The translations under genes were made by a program, and so were the position numbers. Shown one piece after another: positions 24,037 through 34,454 of a stretch of 64,000 bases of DNA (the first letter of the stretch is position 1; each line of letters opens with the position of its first letter). This DNA comes from Polynucleobacter antarcticus (GTDB taxonomy: Bacteria > Pseudomonadota > Gammaproteobacteria > Burkholderiales > Burkholderiaceae): contig NZ_CP028941.1 in the NCBI RefSeq assembly GCF_013307245.1, forward strand, positions 1,860,001 to 1,924,000. The letters run 5' to 3'. The notes below the pieces were generated by a model. The model had not been told where the DNA came from. It was given only the letters and a program-made list of their open reading frames with translations, and did not search any database.

Positions 24037-25404
24037 ATGCTAAATTTCACAGCGATTTCCTACCTCATTTCATCGGTGTTATTCATCCTCGCCTTGCGTG
24101 GATTATCTTCGCCAACCACTTCTCGTCAAGGTAACACTTTTGGCATGATCGGCATGTTGCTTGCCGTCATCACCACTTTCTTGATTCCAGGCTTTAAGCC
24201 TGTCTTCTCCTTAATTATTGTTGCTATCGTGGCAGGTGCCATCATTGGTATCGTTGCAGCGAAGCGCGTACAGATGACGAAGATGCCTGAGCTTGTGGCG
24301 CTGATGCACTCCTTCGTTGGTCTGTCAGCAGTGTTAATTGCTATTGCCGCAGTATTTAATCCGGCGCAAGAACATACTGGTGCTCAGAAGATTGAGTTAT
24401 TCATCGGTGCCTTTATTGGTGCTATTACGTTTACTGCCTCTGTCATTGCCTTCGGCAAACTTTCTGGCAAAGTCAGTGGTAAGCCCGTCACTTTTGGTGG
24501 CCAGCACTTACTCAATCTCATTTTGGCGGCCGCAATGGTTGCTGGTGGTGTTGCGTACTTCATGACAGGCAGTCATGCTGCCTTCCTGGCAATGTGTGCA
24601 ATTGCCTTGATATTGGGTGTGACTTTAATCATTCCAATTGGTGGCGCTGATATGCCAGTAGTTGTTTCGATGCTCAATAGTTACTCAGGTTGGGCGGCAG
24701 CGGGTATTGGCTTCACACTGAATAACCCCGTATTGATTATTGCTGGTGCTTGCGTAGGATCTTCTGGCGCCATTCTGTCTTACATTATGTGTAAAGCGAT
24801 GAACCGCTCTATCTTGGCCGTACTCTTAGGCGGCTTTGGAGCTGAAGCTTCTACAGCCGGTGATGACGATGGCGCGCCTAAGAACTACAAAACAGGCTCA
24901 CCTGAAGATGCAGCTTTCCTCATGCAAAACGCAGATACCGTCATCATTGTTCCGGGCTATGGTCTGGCAGTGGCACGTGCTCAACACTCTCTTAAAGAAT
25001 TAACTGAGAAACTGACACATCATGGTGTCACCGTAAAGTATGCGATTCACCCGGTTGCTGGTCGTATGCCTGGTCATATGAACGTTCTGTTGGCTGAAGC
25101 TGAAGTGCCTTACGATCAAGTATTTGAGATGGAAGACATCAATAGTGACTTTGGTCAGGCTGACGTCGTCCTAGTACTGGGTGCAAATGACGTAGTTAAT
25201 CCTGCGGCACGTACACCTGGTAGCCCGATCTTCGGCATGCCAATCTTGGAAGCGTTTAAAGCTAAGACGATCATCGTTAACAAGCGTTCCATGGCTGCTG
25301 GCTATGCAGGCTTAGATAATGAACTTTTTTACCTAGATAAAACCATGATGGTCTTCGGTGATGCGAAGAAAGTGGTGGAAGACATGGTCAAAGCAGTCGA
25401 GTAA
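24037..25404 (+). CDS. pntB: NAD(P) transhydrogenase subunit beta
   Basis: PntB holds the remaining membrane helices (about residues 1-260) and the cytoplasmic NADP(H)-binding domain III (about 280-455). Domain III signatures are visible: IIVPGYGLAVARAQH, YAIHPVAGRMPGHMNVLLAEA, VLGANDVVNPAAR and VNKRSMAAGYAGLDN. The 455-residue length matches E. coli PntB (462). The complete PntAA-PntAB-PntB set gives an enzyme that uses the proton gradient to make NADPH from NADH. No terminator is obvious downstream. Confidence 0.96.
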   Translation: MLNFTAISYLISSVLFILALRGLSSPTTSRQGNTFGMIGMLLAVITTFLIPGFKPVFSLIIVAIVAGAIIGIVAAKRVQMTKMPELVALMHSFVGLSAVLIAIAAVFNPAQEHTGAQKIELFIGAFIGAITFTASVIAFGKLSGKVSGKPVTFGGQHLLNLILAAAMVAGGVAYFMTGSHAAFLAMCAIALILGVTLIIPIGGADMPVVVSMLNSYSGWAAAGIGFTLNNPVLIIAGACVGSSGAILSYIMCKAMNRSILAVLLGGFGAEASTAGDDDGAPKNYKTGSPEDAAFLMQNADTVIIVPGYGLAVARAQHSLKELTEKLTHHGVTVKYAIHPVAGRMPGHMNVLLAEAEVPYDQVFEMEDINSDFGQADVVLVLGANDVVNPAARTPGSPIFGMPILEAFKAKTIIVNKRSMAAGYAGLDNELFYLDKTMMVFGDAKKVVEDMVKAVE

Positions 25405-25572
25405 GTCTGTCAGTCCAGTATTTATAAGGCTGTAACGGAAATTTAATAGGGCTTGTCCAGTTTATGTCCAACTAGGGCAGGAAAATGGCAAGCTCGTATA
25501 AACCGATTTATTGCGTGTTTACTTTCGCAGGCTAGAATAAGTCAATGTTGTTTAACCTGTGATTGGGATGGT

Positions 25573-26535
25573 ATGCGGCACTTAATTCAACTGACTTGTT
25601 CGGCTCTCTTTTTCTTAGCCTCCACTACAGTAATTGCTTACCCGACTAAGCCAATTACGATAATTGTTCCGCAAGCACCTGGCGGAACCAATGATATTGT
25701 TGGTCGTGCAGTAGCCCAACGCCTCGGTGAGCAGATTAAAGCTTCGGTTATCGTCGAGAACAGACCAGGTGCTGGTGGCAATATTGGCACTCAATTTGTT
25801 GCGAATGGGCCAAAAGATGGGCATACCCTGTTGATGACCATTAGTAGCGCCCAAGCCATCAATCCAGCGCTGTATAAAAATCCTGGTTTTGACCCCATTA
25901 ATGATTTCATTCCGATTGCCATGGTTGGTGCAGTACCTAATGTTTTAGTAGTCAACCCTACTTTCCCCGCAAAAAATTTAGATGATTTCTTAAAGCTAGT
26001 TAAATCAAAGCCTCCTGGAACATATCAGTTTGCTTCAGCTGGAAACGGTACCTTAAATCATCTTTTAGGAGAGATGCTCAACCAGAGTTATGGAATCTCG
26101 TTGCAGCATATTCCTTATAAAGGCGTTGCTCCTGCACTCAATGATCTTTTGGGTGGACAGGTTCAAATCGCATTTGCGAGCTTACCGTCTGTATTGCAAT
26201 TCATAAATTCGCAAAAACTAGTTGCACTGGGTGTCAGCTCTGCTAAGCGTTCCCCTGTTCTGCCTGATGTTCCTGCAATAGCAGAAAAGATTCCAGGTTT
26301 TTCTGGAACGCTATGGATCGGGCTATTTGCTCCTAAAGGAACTCCTAAGTCGGTGATTGATAAATTACAAAGTGAACTACAAGCAACCTTGGCTAATCCA
26401 GAATTAAAGGAGAAGCTTCAGGCATCAGGTGTAGAGCTTTCTAATATGACACCAGCAGAATTCGCTAAGCAACTGCAAGAAGATATCATTCGCTGGGCTA
26501 AGATTGTCAAACTATCTGGAGCATCATTAGATTAG
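25573..26535 (+). CDS. Bug/TctC-family periplasmic substrate-binding protein
   Basis: The 320-residue protein starts with a signal peptide (about residues 1-22, LIQLTCSALFFLASTTVIA) followed by the family hallmark YPTKPITIIVPQAPGGTNDIVGR. Other Bug motifs are VVENRPGAGGNIGT, HIPYKGVAPALNDLLGGQVQIAFA and the LWIGLFAPKGTP segment. These proteins bind small carboxylates and usually deliver them to TctAB-type transporters or to sensor systems. No tctA or tctB is nearby, so it is an orphan of the kind betaproteobacteria carry in large numbers. An in-frame reading 40 codons longer has no signal-peptide character, so I start at ATG 25573. The ligand is unknown. Confidence 0.9.
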   Translation: MRHLIQLTCSALFFLASTTVIAYPTKPITIIVPQAPGGTNDIVGRAVAQRLGEQIKASVIVENRPGAGGNIGTQFVANGPKDGHTLLMTISSAQAINPALYKNPGFDPINDFIPIAMVGAVPNVLVVNPTFPAKNLDDFLKLVKSKPPGTYQFASAGNGTLNHLLGEMLNQSYGISLQHIPYKGVAPALNDLLGGQVQIAFASLPSVLQFINSQKLVALGVSSAKRSPVLPDVPAIAEKIPGFSGTLWIGLFAPKGTPKSVIDKLQSELQATLANPELKEKLQASGVELSNMTPAEFAKQLQEDIIRWAKIVKLSGASLD

Positions 26536-26583
26536 TATCTGGGAATCAGAAATTTGGGATGTTTCATGTTGAACTCATCCAAT

Positions 26584-26617
26584 AAAAAACACCTGGTCTT
26601 TTGAACCAGGTGTTTTT
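26584..26617. terminator. Bidirectional terminator between the Bug gene and groEL
   Basis: A stem of ACACCTGGT with ACCAGGTGT, flanked by A residues on the left and T residues on the right, gives an intrinsic terminator on either strand. It sits 49 bases after the Bug stop and 45 bases after the groEL stop. Confidence 0.88.
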
Positions 26618-26661
26618 GTTTCTACAGCTTGGTAGCTGAGGAAGTATTACTAATGCAGCAG

Positions 26662-28341
<1,680 letters not shown>

Positions 28342-28632
28342 TTACTTCTGTACAACAGCCATGATGTCTTCTTCGCGCATTACGAGAAGCTCGTCGCTGC
28401 CGACCTTAACTGTTTGACCTGCATATTTGCCGAATAACACGCGATCGCCAACCTTGACGTCTGGTGCATTTAACTTACCGCTGTCATCCCGTTTGCCTGG
28501 ACCTACCGCTAAAACTTCGCCTTGGTCTGGCTTTTCTGCGGCAGCGTCCGGAATAATGATTCCAGAGGCAGTTTTTGATTCTTGATCTAAACGTTTGATG
28601 ATTACGCGATCATGTAAAGGACGTAAATTCAT
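28342..28632 (-). CDS. groES: Co-chaperonin GroES
   Basis: GroES caps the GroEL ring. The 96-residue product begins [18 protein letters not shown] and contains the mobile loop ([17 protein letters not shown]) and the C-terminal [34 protein letters not shown] just before the ATG is a strong ribosome-binding site. Upstream lie a TTGAAT/TATAAT promoter and an HrcA operator (CIRCE). Confidence 0.98.
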   Translation of the reverse strand: MNLRPLHDRVIIKRLDQESKTASGIIIPDAAAEKPDQGEVLAVGPGKRDDSGKLNAPDVKVGDRVLFGKYAGQTVKVGSDELLVMREEDIMAVVQK

Positions 28633-28741
28633 TCCTTCTCCTATGTAAGTAAGTGTTAAATAGTTAAAATTCTTATATAAATCAATGCTTTAAAATCTCT
28701 TTACTCGCAAACTAAGACAGATTGATTGAAAATAAGCTGTT

Positions 28742-28768
28742 TTAGCACTCGCGTGCAAGGAGTGCTGA
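28742..28768 (-). promoter_or_regulatory. CIRCE element (HrcA operator) of groESL
   Basis: TTAGCACTC, 9 bases, GAGTGCTGA matches the CIRCE consensus TTAGCACTC-N9-GAGTGCTAA with one mismatch in the right arm. It lies immediately downstream of the reverse-strand -10 and covers the expected transcription start, the usual place for HrcA repression. The hrcA gene is not in this window. Confidence 0.96.
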
Positions 28769-28797
28769 TTATATAGGTCTGAATTGGGGGAATTCAA
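28768..28797 (-). promoter_or_regulatory. sigma-70 promoter of groES-groEL
   Basis: On the reverse strand TTGAAT (28797-28792) and TATAAT (28773-28768) are separated by 18 bases. The -10 abuts the CIRCE repeat. A sigma-32 pattern with the right spacing (CTTGAA, then CCCCAT) is not seen, which points to HrcA repression as the main heat control here. Confidence 0.85.
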
Positions 28798-28807
28798 GGG
28801 CGTAATT

Positions 28808-28873
28808 ACCTTATATTTAAATAAGGTTTTCCAGTTTTCTATAATAGCGATAGGCGAGTAGGTAAATTCCTAC
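28808..28873 (+). promoter_or_regulatory. Candidate promoter and inverted-repeat operators of the signalling operon
   Basis: ACCTTAT-N6-ATAAGGT (28808-28827) lies where a -35 would be, followed by TATAAT (28840-28845), with TTAAAT 17 bases before it as a poor -35. Just downstream, GTAGG-N6-CCTAC (28858-28873) is a second inverted repeat; its right arm includes TTCCTA. A poor -35 with flanking repeats suggests an activator-dependent promoter. The binding protein is not known; self-regulation by the adjacent response regulator is an inference. Confidence 0.4.
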
Positions 28874-28949
28874 GTATAAATAAGCCTTAAGCCCTTACCG
28901 CTCCAATCCGTCATGCCTAGACTGAATGATCACTGATTGGAGAATGCTG

Positions 28950-29777
28950 ATGAGCCCGAAATCCCGGCTGTACACGCTTGTAAAGGCCTGGAAGAATAAA
29001 CCCTTCCAAGAAGTGCGCGATGTCTGTGGTCAGCCTTGGCTGGGCATCAGTAGCGCAGCGCTTGAGGAATACCAATCCTGGTCCCAGCGACAAGCGATTA
29101 GTAACGAACCCATCTTTAATACTCAAGGGACCAAGCTGACGAGCTCTTTATTTAGACCATTACTTACCGCCACCGATAGCCAAGTTCTCAGACTATTCAT
29201 GGAGGGGCTCGATGCCATTTCTTACTGGTATCGAAGCGGCCGTTTTATTCCTGGAATATTGCCGTTACCAGAGCATGTCATGGCTTCAAGTAGCTCAGTG
29301 GATGCCTTGAGTGATCTGATCCTTAATTCTCGATTGCCTGTTGGACTTATCAGTTTGGGCATACAAACTGTGGAAGATCCAGATTTAGTAAATGCTAGTA
29401 GAGAGGGTATTTTGCGTATGCGCAGGTTGGGAGTCTTAATTCATCTTCTCCATTTTTCTGGGACAGCCACACAAATGCGCTGGATACAAGAAATACAGCC
29501 GGAGGGTATTCATCTAGAAATGACCCAGTTTCGAGCGGGAGGCCTGCCAACAGAAATCATCACCACATCTCAACAGTGTCATAGCCAAATTTATGCCAGC
29601 AATATTACTTTGGTAAGAGATTTAGAAAATGCAGTGACCTTAGGAGCTAAACATAGCTATGGTGGACTCATGATGCCGCCAGTCAGTCGCCACCAAACTT
29701 TACATATTAGTGATAGCCGAATCGCTAAAGCCATTTTTTCGCTGCACCCTCATCAAAACCAAAATGGAGACAAGTAA
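28950..29777 (+). CDS. Degenerate EAL-domain-like protein, first gene of a signalling operon
   Basis: About residues 70-265 look like an EAL fold: RSGRFIPGILPLPEHV, then RRLGVLIHLLHFSG in place of the usual RxxGxxIALDDFG strand, EGIHLEMTQF for the KIDxxF strand, and a final YASNITLVRDLENAVTLGAKHSYGGLMMPP for the AEGVE...GxxxxQG end. The catalytic EAL, DDFG and KID residues are absent, so cyclic-di-GMP hydrolysis is unlikely. I start at ATG 28950 (275 residues) because GGAG at 28939-28942 lies 7 bases before it. Its stop overlaps the next start as TAATG. Size, fold and company recall BvgR of Bordetella; that is an inference, not a proven homology. Confidence 0.65.
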   Translation: MSPKSRLYTLVKAWKNKPFQEVRDVCGQPWLGISSAALEEYQSWSQRQAISNEPIFNTQGTKLTSSLFRPLLTATDSQVLRLFMEGLDAISYWYRSGRFIPGILPLPEHVMASSSSVDALSDLILNSRLPVGLISLGIQTVEDPDLVNASREGILRMRRLGVLIHLLHFSGTATQMRWIQEIQPEGIHLEMTQFRAGGLPTEIITTSQQCHSQIYASNITLVRDLENAVTLGAKHSYGGLMMPPVSRHQTLHISDSRIAKAIFSLHPHQNQNGDK

Positions 29778-30400
29778 TGAGAAAACGCGTAATGTTGGTA
29801 GACGACCACCCAGCTATGCTGATGGCCTTAAAAAGTATGTTGCAAGATCAAATGCTTTTTGAAATAGTTGGACAAGCACAGAATGGAGAGGAATGTCTTC
29901 GCTCTATTAAAGAGGTCAACCCGAACATGGTGATCCTCGATTTAGATATGCCAAAAACAGATGGATTTGATGTGATCCGTCGGATTGGCTTAATGCACCC
30001 CGATGTTCGAATCTTAGTAGTATCTAGTCTAGATGAATCTGTGTACGGTGGACGCGTTCGATCTTTAGGTGCCCATGGTTTTGTCAATAAAACTGCAGCG
30101 GCCACTATTATTTTAGCGGCTTGTACTGCCATCTCTCAAGGGTATACCTTCTTCACACATGGCAGAAATGGTAATACCTCCTTAAGTGATAACGATAAGT
30201 TGGCACTGATTTCAGATAGAGAGTTGCAAGTGATGAAGTATCTCGGCAAAGGCAGCTCTAATCAGCAGATCTCTGACTTACTCCATATCAGTAACAAAAC
30301 TGTCGCCACTTATAAGACCAGAGTATTTGACAAACTAGGCATTAATAATATTGCCGATTTAATCCTGTTCTGCCGCCTAAATCACATCATCGAAAACTAA
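29777..30400 (+). CDS. NarL/FixJ-family response regulator
   Basis: The 207-residue protein has a receiver domain (about 4-120), with the acidic pair Asp9/Asp10, the phosphorylated Asp55 in MVILDLDMPKTDG and a conserved Lys in FVNKTAA. A LuxR-type helix-turn-helix follows (about 143-205): SDRELQVMKYLGKGSSNQQISDLLHISNKTVATYKTRVFDKLGI. The architecture matches BvgA and EvgA. It overlaps the EAL-like gene by one base and precedes the hybrid kinase by 7 bases, so the kinase's HPt domain is its probable phosphodonor. DNA targets may include the inverted repeats upstream of the operon. Confidence 0.92.
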   Translation: MRKRVMLVDDHPAMLMALKSMLQDQMLFEIVGQAQNGEECLRSIKEVNPNMVILDLDMPKTDGFDVIRRIGLMHPDVRILVVSSLDESVYGGRVRSLGAHGFVNKTAAATIILAACTAISQGYTFFTHGRNGNTSLSDNDKLALISDRELQVMKYLGKGSSNQQISDLLHISNKTVATYKTRVFDKLGINNIADLILFCRLNHIIEN

Positions 30401-30407
30401 TAGCAGC

Positions 30408-32846
30408 ATGCATCGATTCATACTGAAAATTTTTATTTCAACTTACAGTCTTTTGGGATGCCTGGCTTACGCTGGATCTTTCAACGCTGCAGAGCAGGTA
30501 TGGATCGATGCCCATCCGGTAGTGAAATTTAGTATCCATGAAAAATACTCGTCCTATCTCAAAGAAAATGGCGTCTTTCAGTCTTTGATATTGAAATTAT
30601 CCGAATGTACTCGACAACAGTACATCCCCATTTGGAGAAACTCAGATCAAGTAGGCCTGAATCAATTAGCTAAAGGAGAAGTGGATTTTATTATCGATCC
30701 ACCAGAAATAACAGAGCGTGTTTTACAAGCGGGCATCCTTTCTCGGTCAATATTTTGGGGGCATGATGCCGTCATTACCAAAACGTCAACTAATCAACTA
30801 GCTGCCACTCCACAATTCAAGGTAGCCTACTTTAAGCGCGGCCTTGAGAACCCACCCTCATCACAGAGCCTCGTTCAAGAGAATCGCTTTCCGAATGATC
30901 TCATTCAAGCATTAATAAAAAATGATATTCAGGCGCTAGTCATACCGATACGTTTAGCTCATCAATTAATCCAGGCGCATCAAAGCCCAGATTTAAAAGT
31001 AGAAGGGTTATTTGGTAGACAGCCCTTTGCTTATCGCTGGCTGATCTCACATCAGCACACTGCTCTGCATGACGTCTTAAATCACTTTCTAGATGATTTG
31101 GATCCTATTGAATCCCGCGGTCTCTTTGCTCTGATTGAATCAAATACCTCACTAGAGCCGCCTAGCTCTCACAAAGTAATGTTGCCGTGGCTCAGCTCAG
31201 TACTTTTACTGATTATTGGAGGAGCCCTGTTTTATAAACTCCAAAGAAAGTATTGTTATCAGAAAAAAACAGCTCTAGATTTATTACATTCTAAGGATGT
31301 GGCAGAAAAAGCCAATGCTGCTAAGTCTGCTTTCCTGGCTACCATGAGCCATGAAATTCGTACTCCTATGAATGCCATTCTAGGGGTGCAAGAATTATTG
31401 CTAGGTAGCGCCCATTTTCCTAAAAAAGATAAACCCTTACTTAAAAGTGCTCAGGCTTCTGCCGAATCTCTACTGGGTATGCTCAATCAAGTGTTAGATA
31501 TCTCCAAGATTGAGGCCGGCAAATTAACCCTAAATTTAGAGCCTTGTAACCTGCATCAACTCATGATGGATATTCATTCGGCATTTTTAACAGTCGCTCA
31601 GAAGCAAAACCTCATACTGCATATCTCAATTGATCCCCGGATAGCTGAAGTCCTCATGACTGATTCCTTACGACTACGCCAAGTCCTACAAAATTTACTG
31701 AGCAATGCGATTAAGTTCACTAATAAAGGAGAGATCTACTTTTCTATCGCGGTATTAGCTGATGACCATGCAGGTCAGTTAATTGAATTTAGAGTAGTGG
31801 ATACTGGCGTAGGTATGGGCAATGCCCAAATTGAACTAGCATTACAAGCATTTGAGCAAGTACCTTCTACACAAGACTTTCATCAGTGCGAACAAAAACG
31901 TGGAACTGGTCTAGGTCTTACTATTACCAACCATCTGGTCAACTCTATGAATAGCCATCTCTATTTTGAAAGTGCTCTCGGCTTTGGCAGTAATGTTCAT
32001 TTTTCTGTCGCCTTTCCTAGAACGAGCGTTGCTGCCTCCAAGGTATCGTTTTTTGACTCACTCACCGAATTCCCCAGAAAGTTAATCTCCAAAAGAGCTG
32101 GGCAGGCAGCAAACTCTCTTCGCGCCCTAGTAGTAGAAGATCATCCTGCTAGCAGACAGATTCTCTCTTTGCAATTAGAGGCTCTGGGAATCCAAACATC
32201 CGTTTGTGAAAATGCCCTGCTGGCTCTGGATCTATTACGTGAACAGCAATTTGATCTACTACTAACAGATCAATCTATGCCTGGCATGCAGGGCTCTGAT
32301 TTGGCAAAACAAATCCGCGCGCTAGGTAATCGCCACTTAATTATCATTGGTGTCACTGCGGATATTTATGCCTTAGATTCTCGCCATCAGTTCCTATCCT
32401 CTGGCATGAATGGCATTCTGATTAAGCCTCTTAGCCTCAGTGCGCTTGAAAATGAATTAATGCGCTACTTTGACTCCACCCATAATAATGCGCTTGATGC
32501 AGGCCCTTATTCTTTCGATGCATTTTCTAATCTCATTCAAGAGGATCCAAAACAAGTAATCATCATTCTGGAGGAGATTCAGAAGGTGCAGAATGAAGTG
32601 CTCGCCATATTAACCCCTCACCCCAAAAATTCTCCAGTACAAGAATCTGATTTCCAAAGTCTGGTACACAAAGTAAAGGGAGGGGCTCAACTACTACAAG
32701 CAGTTCAGTTTATTGATGCCTGTATAGCCCTTGAGAATAATGACTTACCAGGCTATTCAATGCCTGAACGTATTGAACAATTCATTGATTTAATCAAAGA
32801 GCAAAACGGCATTATGGAGATGTATAAGCAAAAATATAGTCAATAG
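30408..32846 (+). CDS. BvgS/EvgS-like hybrid sensor histidine kinase
   Basis: The 812-residue protein reads as a four-step phosphorelay kinase. It has a signal peptide (about 1-22), one periplasmic Venus-flytrap domain (about 25-245) opening with EQVWIDAHPVVKFSIHE, and one membrane segment (about 257-278). Then come HisKA with MSHEIRTPMNAILG (His315), the HATPase with NLLSNAIKFTNKGE and GTGLGLTI, a receiver with Asp621 in LLLTDQSMPGMQG, and a C-terminal HPt with His754 in HKVKGGAQLL. BvgS has two flytrap domains and a PAS domain; here there is one and no PAS, so this is a reduced form. The ligand is unknown. It is the last gene of the operon. Confidence 0.9.
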   Translation: MHRFILKIFISTYSLLGCLAYAGSFNAAEQVWIDAHPVVKFSIHEKYSSYLKENGVFQSLILKLSECTRQQYIPIWRNSDQVGLNQLAKGEVDFIIDPPEITERVLQAGILSRSIFWGHDAVITKTSTNQLAATPQFKVAYFKRGLENPPSSQSLVQENRFPNDLIQALIKNDIQALVIPIRLAHQLIQAHQSPDLKVEGLFGRQPFAYRWLISHQHTALHDVLNHFLDDLDPIESRGLFALIESNTSLEPPSSHKVMLPWLSSVLLLIIGGALFYKLQRKYCYQKKTALDLLHSKDVAEKANAAKSAFLATMSHEIRTPMNAILGVQELLLGSAHFPKKDKPLLKSAQASAESLLGMLNQVLDISKIEAGKLTLNLEPCNLHQLMMDIHSAFLTVAQKQNLILHISIDPRIAEVLMTDSLRLRQVLQNLLSNAIKFTNKGEIYFSIAVLADDHAGQLIEFRVVDTGVGMGNAQIELALQAFEQVPSTQDFHQCEQKRGTGLGLTITNHLVNSMNSHLYFESALGFGSNVHFSVAFPRTSVAASKVSFFDSLTEFPRKLISKRAGQAANSLRALVVEDHPASRQILSLQLEALGIQTSVCENALLALDLLREQQFDLLLTDQSMPGMQGSDLAKQIRALGNRHLIIIGVTADIYALDSRHQFLSSGMNGILIKPLSLSALENELMRYFDSTHNNALDAGPYSFDAFSNLIQEDPKQVIIILEEIQKVQNEVLAILTPHPKNSPVQESDFQSLVHKVKGGAQLLQAVQFIDACIALENNDLPGYSMPERIEQFIDLIKEQNGIMEMYKQKYSQ

Positions 32847-32894
32847 AATCGGGGGTTTATGCCCATTTAAGCGCTAAGGTTTATCCTATGGGCA

Positions 32895-34454
32895 ATGCAC
32901 ACTCAATCCCGTCCATTCCACTATTTAGCTCTAGAGTTAGCCTTATCTGCGACGCTTCTTATAGTCTCTCAAGCCCATGCCTCTAATACAGCTTCTCAAG
33001 AAGCTAGGTTGCAACAGATTCCCAGCGCAGTTACCTCCAGTCTTCAGAAAAATCAAATCCCCAAAGAGGCAATGAGTATTTCTGTTGTGAGAGTCGCACA
33101 AGACGGGCTAGGGAAAATTAGTGCCGTACCTCAACTAGAATGGCGTGCTCAGCAAGCAATGAACCCCGCTTCAACGATGAAGCTCATTACTACCCTGACA
33201 GGTCTCGATATTCTAGGGCCCCAATACCGCTGGATTACCAAGCTCTATACCGACGGCCTGATTCGGCAAGGCACCTTAAAAGGTAATATTTATTTGCAAG
33301 GTTCAGGCGACCCTAAGCTCATTCCAGAAGAATTGGCCAAAATGATGAAAGCCTTACAAAAACTGGGCATTCAAAAAATTGACGGTAATTTATTCTTTGA
33401 TCGTAGCGCGTACGCGCCTAGTGTAATGGAGCACAACACGATCGACGGTGAACCTTTACGTGCTTATAACGTCCCGCCAGATCCCCTGCTCTATGCCTTT
33501 AGAACGCTTTCCTTTCAGTTGAGTAAATCCCGCACAGCAGATTTCATTGATGTCAGCTATACACCTTCCTTATCGCAACTCAAGGTAAACAATCAAATGC
33601 AATTAGTAGATCGGGCTTGTGATACCTGGAAAAAAGACATCCGCTTTGATCTTGATGCACCAACGGAGCCAAGAGCTAGCAACTCACCCATTACGGCTAA
33701 TTTTTCAGGGGCGTTTCCAAATACCTGTCAAGGAGTCAACTACAACGTCGTTGCATTAGATGCCGATACTTTTCTCACACAGGGATTCACTGCCGCTTGG
33801 GAAAAGGCTGGGGGATCATGGGCAAAGCCTCCTATTGGCAAGAGTGCTACGGTTCCCCTGACTGCTAGATCATTGTTGCAATTTGAAGGTATCTCACTTG
33901 CAGATGATGTTTTAGATATCAATAAATACTCAAACAATGTCATGGCTCGGCAACTCATGCTGACACTTGCACTAGAAAAGATGGGGAAACCCGCCACTAC
34001 TGAAAATGGTGAGCTAGTCATTCAGGCTTGGCTCAAACAAGCAGGATTAGATTTTCCAGAACTCGTGATTGAAAATGGCTCTGGCCTTTCTCGCACTGAG
34101 GCAATTTCTGCCCACAATCTCAATCAACTTTTAGTCACTGCACGCAAACTTCCGATAGCAGATATGTTTTACAACAGCTTACCCATCGCTGGGGTAGATG
34201 GGACTATGCGGAATCGATTATTAGGCCAGATCAATAAATTTTTACATCTTAAGAAAAAGCCTGAGGCCCGCATTAAGACAGGTGCCCTAGCAGATGTCAG
34301 GGCAATATCGGGCTATGTCATGAGTAAATCAGGAAAGATGTACGCCGTGACTTCATTTATTAACCACCCCAATGCTTTGAGAGGCTTAGATGCACACGAT
34401 CAATTACTTGCGTGGCTAATGGATGATGGCCCAGAACCAAAACAGGCACGCTGA
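32895..34454 (+). CDS. dacB: D-alanyl-D-alanine carboxypeptidase/endopeptidase (PBP4, DacB)
   Basis: This periplasmic class C penicillin-binding protein trims or cleaves peptidoglycan cross-links. A signal peptide (about 1-29, ending SQAHA) precedes the three active-site motifs: SxxK in NPASTMKLIT, SxN in KYSNNVMARQ, and KTG in ARIKTGALADVRAISG. The 519-residue length is in the range of the S13 family, and the inserted domains between SxxK and SxN are present. No Shine-Dalgarno stands before ATG 32895. Its last 55 bases overlap, in antisense, the end of the converging tsaC gene. Confidence 0.94.
   Translation: MHTQSRPFHYLALELALSATLLIVSQAHASNTASQEARLQQIPSAVTSSLQKNQIPKEAMSISVVRVAQDGLGKISAVPQLEWRAQQAMNPASTMKLITTLTGLDILGPQYRWITKLYTDGLIRQGTLKGNIYLQGSGDPKLIPEELAKMMKALQKLGIQKIDGNLFFDRSAYAPSVMEHNTIDGEPLRAYNVPPDPLLYAFRTLSFQLSKSRTADFIDVSYTPSLSQLKVNNQMQLVDRACDTWKKDIRFDLDAPTEPRASNSPITANFSGAFPNTCQGVNYNVVALDADTFLTQGFTAAWEKAGGSWAKPPIGKSATVPLTARSLLQFEGISLADDVLDINKYSNNVMARQLMLTLALEKMGKPATTENGELVIQAWLKQAGLDFPELVIENGSGLSRTEAISAHNLNQLLVTARKLPIADMFYNSLPIAGVDGTMRNRLLGQINKFLHLKKKPEARIKTGALADVRAISGYVMSKSGKMYAVTSFINHPNALRGLDAHDQLLAWLMDDGPEPKQAR

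Larger units (their letters stand above)
28633..28949. other. Divergent regulatory region between groES and the EAL gene
   Basis: This gene-free stretch of 317 bases holds the groESL promoter and CIRCE element (28742-28797, reverse strand), an AT-rich segment with two short inverted repeats (28808-28827 and 28858-28873), and a candidate forward -10 TATAAT (28840-28845) for the signalling operon. I see no small open frame with coding character in it. Confidence 0.8.

Noticed and set aside
25453..25572. An N-terminal extension of the Bug protein by 40 codons
   Set aside because: The extension puts charged and cysteine-rich residues before a perfect signal peptide, which exported Bug proteins do not have.
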